Assembly: GCA_021325135.1 (NCBI GenBank)
Contig: JAJPHT010000022.1
Coordinates: forward strand, 1 to 64,000
Direction: 5' to 3'
Length of the DNA stretch: 64,000 nt
From: Pseudomonadota bacterium
GTDB lineage: Archaea; Thermoplasmatota; SW-10-69-26; JACQPN01; JAJPHT01
Made by a program: the position numbers and the translations under genes. Below are positions 16,250 to 23,176 of this stretch, piece by piece. The notes below the pieces were generated by a model. It did not search any database. It saw nothing but the letters and a program-made list of their open reading frames with translations, and was not told where the DNA came from. How positions within the stretch are numbered: the first letter of the stretch is position 1; every line of letters begins with the position of its first letter.

Positions 16250-17485
16250 ATGCGTACCCACTTTCTGGGAGGTGTAGACGAGGTCGGCCGCCTGGGCATG
16301 GTGCTCGAAGGGAAGAGGACCACCCTCCTCTTCGACTACGGCATGGCCCCCCGCGACCCGCCCGAGTACCCCCACCCCGCGCCCGACGTCGAGGCGCTTC
16401 TCCTCTCCCACAGCCACCTGGACCACTCGGGCATGGTGCCCCTCGTCGCCGGCAAGCAGGGCTGCCCCGTCGTGGGCACGAGCCTCACGCGCAGCATGAG
16501 CGATCTCCTGGCTTACGACTCCATGAAGGTCGCGCGCCTCGAAGGCTACCCGCAGCCCTTCAAGCGCGAGGACATCGCGGCCATGAACGCGCAGTGGGAC
16601 GAGCGCCACTATGGGGACGTGCGCGAGAGCGGCGAGTTCGACGTGCGCTTCCACAGCGCGGGCCACATCCCGGGCTCCACCATGTTCGAGGTGGACGACG
16701 GCTCGACGCGCCTCCTCTTCACGGGCGACATCAACCTCATCGACACGCACCTCGTCGCCAAGGCCGAGCCGGTGCGCTGCGACGTGCTGGCCATCGAGGC
16801 CACGTACAGCGGCCGCGAGCACCCGGACCGCAAGCAGACGGAGGAGCAGCTCCTCGACGCCGTGGACGGCGTCATCGCGCAGGGCGGCAAGGTCGTGCTC
16901 CCCTGCTTCGCCGTGGGCCGCACGCAGGAGATCATGTGCGTGCTCGCGCAGCAGGGGTACGATGTCTGGGTGGACGGCATGGGCAAGCAGGTCGTCCAGA
17001 TGATGCTCGACGACAACCGCTACCTCAAGGACAAGCGCGAGATGCAGAAGGCGCTGGAGGCCTGCAACCTCGTGAAGAACCCCGCGCAGCGCGAGCGCGC
17101 CGTGAAGGGGGACGTGCTCATCACCACCTCCGGCATGCTCGAAGGCGGGCCCGCGCTCTACTACCTCAGCCAGCTCAAGGACGACGAGAAGAGCGCCGTC
17201 TTCTTCACCGGCTACCAGGTCCCCGGCTCCGGCGGGCGCAGCCTCCTGGACACGGGCGGGCTGGACCTGGGCCGCGGCAAGCACGAGGCGGTGCGCTGCG
17301 AGATCCGCAGCTTCGACTTCTCCGGCCACGCGGGCCACAGCGAGATCGTCGAGTTCGCGAAGCGCTGCAAGCCCGAGCACGTCGTCCTCTACCACAGCGA
17401 CGACCGCACGATGCTCGCGCAGGCGCTCTCCGAGTTCGCCAAGGTGCACACGCCCAAGGCGCTCGAGGAGATCGATTTCCAGTAG
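16250..17485 (+). CDS. Beta-CASP metallo-beta-lactamase-fold ribonuclease (aCPSF2-like)
   Basis: This protein of about 411 residues is an RNA-processing nuclease of the CPSF73/beta-CASP family. The MBL zinc motifs are visible: SHSHLDHSG (HxHxDH), HSAGHIPGS, FTGDIN, followed by the beta-CASP region with EATYSGREHPDRKQ, VLPCFAVGRTQEIM, TTSGMLEGGPALYYL, FSGHAGHSEI and a final VVLYHSDD. It lacks the N-terminal KH domains of aCPSF1, and its length fits the shorter aCPSF2 type. The ATG at 16250 fits the family start (THFLGGVDEVGR) and the TATA spacing; an ATG at 16238 is in frame. It probably acts in mRNA 3'-end processing or turnover. Monocistronic. Confidence 0.9.
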   Translation: MRTHFLGGVDEVGRLGMVLEGKRTTLLFDYGMAPRDPPEYPHPAPDVEALLLSHSHLDHSGMVPLVAGKQGCPVVGTSLTRSMSDLLAYDSMKVARLEGYPQPFKREDIAAMNAQWDERHYGDVRESGEFDVRFHSAGHIPGSTMFEVDDGSTRLLFTGDINLIDTHLVAKAEPVRCDVLAIEATYSGREHPDRKQTEEQLLDAVDGVIAQGGKVVLPCFAVGRTQEIMCVLAQQGYDVWVDGMGKQVVQMMLDDNRYLKDKREMQKALEACNLVKNPAQRERAVKGDVLITTSGMLEGGPALYYLSQLKDDEKSAVFFTGYQVPGSGGRSLLDTGGLDLGRGKHEAVRCEIRSFDFSGHAGHSEIVEFAKRCKPEHVVLYHSDDRTMLAQALSEFAKVHTPKALEEIDFQ

Positions 17486-17507
17486 CCGGCCTGTCCGCTC
17501 GACGCCC

Positions 17508-18065
17508 TCACGGCGCGGGCGTCCTCCGCGTGCGGCGCCGCGTCGCGGTCCTCCTGCGATGCGCGGCGCCGCGCACGATCCGCCAGCCGGCGAGGACGAG
17601 GACCAGGGAGACGAGGAGGTAGCCCGCCTCCCAGGCGGCCACGTCGCCCTGGGGATGCAGCCAATGGAGGCGCAGCAGGGCGTGGTCCACGACGGCGTCG
17701 AGGAGCTGGAGCGTCCCGGCGCCGACGAGGGCGCTGCCCACGAGGACGCGGCCGGCGCGGGGCTCGGAGAGGCGGGGGCGCGCCTGCCAGAGGACGGCGA
17801 TGCCCGCGAGGACCAGGATCCACATGGCGAGGTGGAAGAGGCCGTCGGAGACCTCCGCCGCGCGGCCAGGGACGTCGACGAAGTGGTGCCAGCCCAGGAG
17901 GTCGTGGAACAGGATGCCGTCCAGCATGCCGACGAGGCCGGCGCCCAGCAGGCCGCCCGCCGAGCGGACGCGCCGCCGCCAGGGGGGCCGGCGCTGGGCG
18001 TGCGCCTCGTGGACCATGCCCCTTGCGGACGGCGCCGCGGGGGAAGACGGGCGCGGCCGGGTCAT
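17508..18065 (-). CDS. DUF2243 family integral membrane protein
   Basis: This protein of about 185 residues has four hydrophobic helices and the DUF2243 signature region LGAGLVGMLDGILFHDLLGWHHF, then HLAMWILVLAGIAVLW, QLLDAVVDHALLRLHW and AGYLLVSLVLVLAGW. It ends in a very basic tail. The ATG at 18065 overlaps the stop of the HTH-TRASH gene (ATGA), so both come from one transcript. That links it to the copper regulon; the conserved His and Asp residues in the helices could bind a metal, but this is inference. Confidence 0.82.
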   Translation of the reverse strand: MTRPRPSSPAAPSARGMVHEAHAQRRPPWRRRVRSAGGLLGAGLVGMLDGILFHDLLGWHHFVDVPGRAAEVSDGLFHLAMWILVLAGIAVLWQARPRLSEPRAGRVLVGSALVGAGTLQLLDAVVDHALLRLHWLHPQGDVAAWEAGYLLVSLVLVLAGWRIVRGAAHRRRTATRRRTRRTPAP

Positions 18066-18436
18066 CGATGGCCGCGCGCGCCCTGGGAGCGCGTCTCCAG
18101 CCGCGCGCCGAAGGTGGCCGCGCAGTGCCGGCAGCAGAACCAGTGGTCGCGCGCTCCGTCCTGGGGCCACGCCTTGTGGACGCCCTCGCCGTGGACGGGG
18201 CCGCCGCACTCGTGGCACGCGACGGCCACCGCGCTTGGGGCCGGCGCGGGGGCCTGCTCCTCGCCCGCGAGCACGGCGCGATAGCCCCGGATGACGCCCA
18301 AGGCCTCCATCTGGCGGACCTTGGAGGCGACCGTGGGCGTGGAGACGCCGACGCGGCGCGCCAGCTCGCGGAAGCTCAGGCGCGCGTCCTCGCGCAGCAG
18401 GCGCAGGATCGCCTGGTCGGTCTCGTCCAGGTCCAC
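18062..18436 (-). CDS. HTH-TRASH metal-responsive regulator (CopT-like)
   Basis: This 124-residue protein joins an Lrp/AsnC-type helix-turn-helix (residues about 3-55, DETDQAILRLLREDARLSFR) to a TRASH-type metal-binding domain, with CHECGG at residues 74-79 and FCCRHC at 100-105. This architecture is known from archaeal copper regulators such as CopT. It is divergent from the copper ATPase gene, with a perfect palindrome between them. By analogy copper binding through the cysteines would change DNA binding and release copA. The metal is inferred from context. Confidence 0.85.
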   Translation of the reverse strand: MDLDETDQAILRLLREDARLSFRELARRVGVSTPTVASKVRQMEALGVIRGYRAVLAGEEQAPAPAPSAVAVACHECGGPVHGEGVHKAWPQDGARDHWFCCRHCAATFGARLETRSQGARGHR

Positions 18437-18460
18437 GCAGGGCGCTCCGCGCTCCGGCTA

Positions 18461-18476
18461 CTTGACGTTTGTCAAG
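18461..18476. promoter_or_regulatory. Palindromic operator between the CopT-like regulator and copA
   Basis: CTTGAC-GTTT-GTCAAG is a perfect 6-bp dyad in the divergent gap, 25 bases before the regulator start and 38 before copA. Its placement suits an operator for the HTH-TRASH protein acting on both genes. Confidence 0.65.
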
Positions 18477-18513
18477 GAGAAGGCGCTTCACCCAGGGGCC
18501 CCATGGCGCCGCC

Positions 18514-20649
18514 GTGCAGCAGAGCGCGACCCTTCGCGTCACGGGCATGACGTGCGCCAACTGCGCGCGGACCATCGAGCGCAGCGTGGGCGCGCTGCCC
18601 GGCGTCGCGGACGCGCGGGTGAACCTGGCCACCGAGAAGCTGACCGCCGTCTTCGACGCGGAGCAGGCCGACCTCGCCCGCATCGAGCGGGCCATCGAGG
18701 CCGCGGGCTACGGCGTCGCCCGCGCCGCGCCCGCCGAGCTTGGCGCCCAGCCGCAGGACGAGCAGGCGCGCGACCGCTGGCGCCGCTTCCTCGTCGCGGC
18801 CCTCCTCGCCGCGCCGCTCCTCCTGCTTGCCATGGGCAGCATGCTGGCGGGCCGCGAGGCGCCGCTCCAGGGGTGGATCGAATGGGCCCTCGCCACGCCC
18901 GTCATGCTCTACTCGGCGCGCCCCTTCTACGAAGGCGCATGGAGGTCGCTCAGGAGCCACGGCGCCAACATGGACGTGCTCGTCGCGCTGGGCGCGGGCG
19001 CGGCCTACCTCTACAGCGCGGTCGAGGTCTTCGCGGGCGGCCCGCGCTACTTCGAGACCGCCGCGGCCATCGTCGCGCTGATCCTCCTGGGGAAGACCTT
19101 CGAGGCGCGCAGCAAGGCGCGAGCCTCCCGTGCCGTGAGGCAGCTTCTGGAGCTGGCCAGCAAGACGGCGCGCGTGCGCCGCGGCGGACAATGGGTCGAG
19201 GTCGACGCGAAGGAGGTGGCGCCCGGCGACCGGCTCCTGGTGAAGCCCGGCGAGCGCGTGCCCACCGACGGCCGCGTCGTCGCGGGCGCCTCCTCCGTGG
19301 ACGAGTCCATGGTCACGGGCGAAGGCGTTCCCGTGGAGAAGGCCCCGGGCGCCGAGGTCATCGGCGGGACCCTCGTCCAGGAGGGGAGCCTGGAGGTGGA
19401 GGCGACGCGCGTGGGCGCCGACACGGTGCTCGCGCAGATCGTCCGCCTCGTGGACGAGGCGCAGACGCGCCGCGCGCCCGTCGAGGCGCTCACCGACGCC
19501 GTCTCGCGCTGGTTCGTGCCCGCCGTCGTCGCCATCGCCCTCACCGCGGGCCTCGGCTGGGCCTTCGTGGGGCACGCGGGCCTCGCGGCGAGCCTGCGCA
19601 CCGCCATCGCGGTGCTCATCATCGCGTGCCCGTGCGCCATGGGCCTCGCGACGCCCACCGCCATCATGGTGGGCACCGGCCGCGGCGCCGAGAGCGGCAT
19701 CCTCCTCAGGGGGGGCGAGGCGCTGGAGCGCGCCCGCAAGGTGGACACGGTGCTCCTGGACAAGACGGGCACCCTCACCCGCGGCCGCCCCGAGGTGGTC
19801 GATATCATTCCCAGGGGCGTCGACGCGGCGGACCTGCTGTGCGCGGCCGCCGCGGCGGAGGCCCGCTCCGAGCACCCGCTGGCCTCCGCCATCGTCGCGC
19901 GCGCCGAGGCGGAGGGGCTCGCCCTGCCGCCGGTCGAAGGCTTTCGCAGCGAGCCGGGCGCGGGGGTCGAGGCGCTCGTGGAGGGAGAGCGCATCCGCGT
20001 CGCGCGGCCCGAGGCGGACGACGCGGACGTCGCGCGCCTGCGCGCGCAGGGCCGCACCGTCGTCGAGGTCCAGCACGAAGGGCAAAGGATCGGGCTCCTC
20101 GCCCTGGCGGACACGCTGAAGCCCACGAGCCGCGAGGCCGTCCAGCGCCTGCGCGGCATGGGCCTGGAGGTCGTCCTGGTCACGGGCGACCACCGCGAGA
20201 GCGCCGAGGCCATCGCCCGCGAGGCGGGCATCGCGCGCGTCGAGGCCGACGTGCGGCCCGCCGACAAGGCTGCCCTAGTCAAGCGATATCAAAGCGAGGG
20301 CCGCGTTGTCGCCATGGTGGGCGACGGCGTCAACGACGCGCCCGCCCTCGCGCAGGCCGACGTGGGCGTCGCCATGGGCGCGGGCGCCGACGTCGCCATC
20401 GAGGCGGGCGACGTCGTCCTCGTGGGCGACGACGTGCGCGACGTCGCGGCCGCGCTGGACCTCTCCCGCCGCACGCTGCGCAAGGTCTGGCAGAACCTCG
20501 GCTGGGCCTTCGGCTACAACGTGGTGCTCATCCCCGTCGCGGCCGCGGGGCTGCTGCACCCCATCCTGGCCGCCGGCGCGATGGCGTTCTCCTCGGTGAG
20601 CGTCGTCCTCAATTCCACCCTGCTCTCGCGGTGGTCGAAGGCCTCGTGA
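18514..20649 (+). CDS. copA: Copper-exporting P1B-type ATPase CopA
   Basis: This 711-residue P1B-type ATPase pumps Cu(I) across the membrane using ATP. It has one N-terminal HMA domain (GMTCANC, Cys14 and Cys17), the actuator loop TGEGVPVEK, the membrane CPC motif (372-374) that defines Cu/Ag pumps, the phosphorylation site DKTGT with Asp416, the HP motif SEHPL and the hinge GDGVNDAPAL near residue 603. The GTG at 18514 starts just before the HMA strand; an upstream TTG at 18469 would add 15 residues and overlap the palindromic operator, so I prefer the GTG. It is divergent from its likely regulator. Confidence 0.94.
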   Translation: MQQSATLRVTGMTCANCARTIERSVGALPGVADARVNLATEKLTAVFDAEQADLARIERAIEAAGYGVARAAPAELGAQPQDEQARDRWRRFLVAALLAAPLLLLAMGSMLAGREAPLQGWIEWALATPVMLYSARPFYEGAWRSLRSHGANMDVLVALGAGAAYLYSAVEVFAGGPRYFETAAAIVALILLGKTFEARSKARASRAVRQLLELASKTARVRRGGQWVEVDAKEVAPGDRLLVKPGERVPTDGRVVAGASSVDESMVTGEGVPVEKAPGAEVIGGTLVQEGSLEVEATRVGADTVLAQIVRLVDEAQTRRAPVEALTDAVSRWFVPAVVAIALTAGLGWAFVGHAGLAASLRTAIAVLIIACPCAMGLATPTAIMVGTGRGAESGILLRGGEALERARKVDTVLLDKTGTLTRGRPEVVDIIPRGVDAADLLCAAAAAEARSEHPLASAIVARAEAEGLALPPVEGFRSEPGAGVEALVEGERIRVARPEADDADVARLRAQGRTVVEVQHEGQRIGLLALADTLKPTSREAVQRLRGMGLEVVLVTGDHRESAEAIAREAGIARVEADVRPADKAALVKRYQSEGRVVAMVGDGVNDAPALAQADVGVAMGAGADVAIEAGDVVLVGDDVRDVAAALDLSRRTLRKVWQNLGWAFGYNVVLIPVAAAGLLHPILAAGAMAFSSVSVVLNSTLLSRWSKAS

Positions 20650-20652
20650 CTT

Positions 20653-20757
20653 TCTCGCCACCACTGGACGCGACGACGCCACGGCGCCACGACGCGACGC
20701 TTGGGGGAAATTGTCGCGTCGTGGCGCCGTGGTGTCATCGCGTCGAGGGGTGACGAA
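20653..20757. repeat. Dispersed inverted-repeat element, family B copy 1
   Basis: Two arms of about 45 bases (20653-20698 and 20713-20757) are imperfect reverse complements, with the inner 20 bases perfect (CCACGGCGCCACGACGCGAC). The loop contains GCTTGGG. A second copy at 57177-57272 shares arms and loop. It lies between the convergent ends of copA and the aldehyde dehydrogenase gene, so it could serve as a bidirectional terminator or be a MITE-like element. Confidence 0.8.
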
Positions 20758-20789
20758 GGAGAGCGCCGCGAATTCTCTAGCAAGCCAGG

Positions 20790-22340
20790 TCACTTCGGCT
20801 TCCGCAGCCGCCGCACCAGGTTGGACGTCAGGCCGGCGCCCACCTTCGCCTTGTCCGACGCGGAGCCGTAGAGGAAGCGCGCGCCGGCCATGAACGTGTC
20901 CCGGAGCTGGGGCCCGTAGGGGAACCACCACACGCTGGGCGCGCGGGGCGGCACGACGTTGACGTGGCGCGGCTTGGTCATCTCCAGGAGGCCCAGGGGG
21001 CCGTGCGTGCGGCCGTGGCCGCTCTCCTTGACACCGCCCCAGGGCGTCTCGTTGGCCGCGAAGGTGTACGCCGCGTCGTTCACGACCACGGTGCCCGCCT
21101 CCAGGCGGCGCGCGAGGGCCTCGCCGCGGGCCACGTCCGAGGTCCACACGCTCGCGCAGAGGCCGAAGCGCGTGGAGTTGGCGGCGCGGAGGGCGTCCTC
21201 CACGTCGTCGAAGGGCACGATGGGCAGGATGGGGCCGAAGCACTCCTCGGCGAGGAGGCGCGCGTCGGAGGGCAGGTCCACGACCACCGTGGGCTCGAAG
21301 AACTGCGGGCCCAGGTCGGGCCTCGCGCGCCCGCCGCAGAGGATGCGGCCGCCGCGCTTGCGGGCGTCCGCGACGAAGTCCTCCATGTCCTGCACGCTGC
21401 GCGGGTCGGTGAGCGCGCCGATCTCCGTCTTGGGGTCCATGGGGTCGCCGACGCGCAGCGCGGAGGCGAGGGCGACGACCTCGGCCACGAAGCGGTCGTG
21501 GATGGAGCGGTGGACGTACACGCGCTTGACGGCCGCGCACGTCTGGCCCGCGTTGGTGAAGCGCCCCCACGCGATGCCGCGCGCCGTCCACTCGGGCGCG
21601 TCCTCCAGCACGAGGGCCGGGTCGCTGCCGCCAAGCTCCATGGTGCTGCGCACGCCGCGGGCGAGGAGGCGCTGGTCCACCTGGCGCCCCACGGGCACGC
21701 TGCCGGTGAAGACGAGGTGGTCCACGTCGGCGTCCACCAGCGCTTCGCCCGCCTCGCGGCCGCTCCCGGGGACCACGAGGCAGACGTCCGCGGGGATGCC
21801 GGCCTTCGTCATGAGGTCGCGCATGCGCAGCGCGCAGAGGGGCGTGAAGCTCGCGGGCTTGAGCACGACGGCGTTCCCCGCCAGCAGGGCGTAGACGACG
21901 TTGCCGCACGGGATCGCCAGGGGATAGTTCCACGGGCTGACGATGCCCACGACGCCCAGGGGCGCGCGCTCGATGGTGCTCACGCGGCCCAGGAAGAGGG
22001 GGTTGGAGAGGCGCGTCCGCTCGGGGCGGAGGACCTTGGGGCCGTGCGTCGCCGCCCACTTGACGCTGTCAAGCGCCGCGAGCACGTCGACGCCCAGCGC
22101 CTCGACGAAGGGCTTGCCCGTCTCCTGCGAGACCAGGCGCGCCATCTCCTCGCGGTCCGCCAGAAGCTCCGCCTGGAACGCGCGCAGAAGAGCCGCGCGC
22201 TCCTCCACGCCGCGGGCGGCCCATGCGGGCTGCGCGGCGCGGGCGCGGGCCACGGCGGCCTGAACGTCGGCGCGCGTGGCCGCGGGGATCTCAGCCAAGG
22301 TCTCGCCGGTCGCGGGGTTGCGGACCACCAGGGTGGCCAT
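20790..22340 (-). CDS. NAD(P)-dependent aldehyde dehydrogenase (succinate-semialdehyde dehydrogenase type)
   Basis: This 516-residue ALDH-superfamily enzyme oxidises an aldehyde to the acid. Visible are SPWNYP with Asn138, the cofactor loop FTGSVPVGR, the general base in MELGGSDP (Glu235) and the nucleophile in FTNAGQTCAA (Cys268), plus EECFGPILPIVPF and NETPWGGVKESGHGR. Compared with a standard ALDH (about 480 residues) there is a C-terminal extension (PYGPQLRDTFMAGARFLYGS) seen in some succinate-semialdehyde or long-chain aldehyde forms. The substrate cannot be told from sequence. A TATA box at 22363-22370 lies 27 bases before the ATG, so the mRNA is probably leaderless. Confidence 0.88.
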   Translation of the reverse strand: MATLVVRNPATGETLAEIPAATRADVQAAVARARAAQPAWAARGVEERAALLRAFQAELLADREEMARLVSQETGKPFVEALGVDVLAALDSVKWAATHGPKVLRPERTRLSNPLFLGRVSTIERAPLGVVGIVSPWNYPLAIPCGNVVYALLAGNAVVLKPASFTPLCALRMRDLMTKAGIPADVCLVVPGSGREAGEALVDADVDHLVFTGSVPVGRQVDQRLLARGVRSTMELGGSDPALVLEDAPEWTARGIAWGRFTNAGQTCAAVKRVYVHRSIHDRFVAEVVALASALRVGDPMDPKTEIGALTDPRSVQDMEDFVADARKRGGRILCGGRARPDLGPQFFEPTVVVDLPSDARLLAEECFGPILPIVPFDDVEDALRAANSTRFGLCASVWTSDVARGEALARRLEAGTVVVNDAAYTFAANETPWGGVKESGHGRTHGPLGLLEMTKPRHVNVVPPRAPSVWWFPYGPQLRDTFMAGARFLYGSASDKAKVGAGLTSNLVRRLRKPK

Positions 22341-22362
22341 GGCTTTCCCAGGTGCCCCGCGA

Positions 22363-22370
22363 CGGATAAA
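22363..22370 (-). promoter_or_regulatory. TATA box of the aldehyde dehydrogenase gene
   Basis: On the minus strand GTTTATCC is centred about 27 bases before the ATG at 22340, the spacing of a leaderless promoter. Confidence 0.55.
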
Positions 22371-22477
22371 CGCTGGGATGGATCGCAGGACGTTCGGGGA
22401 TCAGCTTCCGGCGGCCATGAGCCGCTTGAGGCATGGAGACGATGGGGGTTGGTTGCCCCAGATCGTCTGAAGAGCCC

Positions 22478-22810
22478 TCAGCCGCCACACGTCACAGCGA
22501 TGGTCTCCAGAGACTCCGAGATGCAAATTCCGGTTTCACTCACGTCTGCAGTGGTGAAGTCGTGGCACTGGAGCGTCGCAGCAATCTGATCAGACACCGT
22601 GCAAGAAGCCGGATTGTTGCTGCAGGCTGCCGCTCCCTTTGCTCCCGGGGGGCCCTCCACGGTCACGGAGATGGTGGAGCCGGCTGAGCAGGTGAAGCTG
22701 CAGGACAGGACGCCGACGGCTACGCAGGAAGTTGCAGCCGCCGTTGGGACAACGGTGATTCCTGCAAAGAGAGTCGTGCTGGCGACAAGGGCAATAAGGT
22801 AAGGTTTCAT
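22478..22810 (-). CDS. Small secreted Cys-rich protein
   Basis: This 110-residue protein has a clear signal peptide (KPYLIALVASTTLFAGITV, cleavage near TAAATS) and eight cysteines in the mature part, enough for four disulphides. No family is recognised. Base composition and codon use (more A and T, for example in SNNPASCTVS) are less GC-rich than neighbours, and the upstream region is AT-rich, hinting at recent acquisition or relaxed selection. One of three such small secreted proteins in the window, with 28914-29234 and 61103-61327. Confidence 0.6.
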   Translation of the reverse strand: MKPYLIALVASTTLFAGITVVPTAAATSCVAVGVLSCSFTCSAGSTISVTVEGPPGAKGAAACSNNPASCTVSDQIAATLQCHDFTTADVSETGICISESLETIAVTCGG

Positions 22811-23176
22811 GGAATCTCGCTCTGTGCGGAACGATAGCCTTTCTTGGATTAGAAATCGCCCGCATTTTCCAAAACGATATGATCGGTTACATATCTTTCG
22901 TCAGCGCTTCAAGATTCGCAGGCCCTTCTTGCGTTACCGCGCGACGCGCGGCCAGTCCAAAGCTCCCCAAGGCCAGACGCATAGGCCGGGCGAAAGGCGA
23001 GGCGCAGGTATGGCGACCCCCTTCAATTTCAACCGGGGTCGGGGCGAATGTGAGGCTCAGGGATGACACTTCCGGAGGCCTCCGCGCACCGAAGAAGACG
23101 GCAAGGCGAAGGCAGCAGCGTGCCCGCGCCCGCCCAGGGATCTAGAGAATGCGTCTTCACGCGACCCGGTCCAAGT
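22811..23176. other. Gap without a convincing gene
   Basis: The first 120 bases are AT-rich for this genome and probably hold the promoter of the Cys-rich protein. The rest is GC-rich. Short open frames of 60-90 codons lack recognisable products or good start signals, and I see no tRNA or strong hairpin. Confidence 0.5.

Noticed and set aside
22887..23069. 60-codon minus-strand frame between the Cys-rich gene and lhr
   Set aside because: No homology pattern, no start signal, and composition unlike neighbouring proteins.
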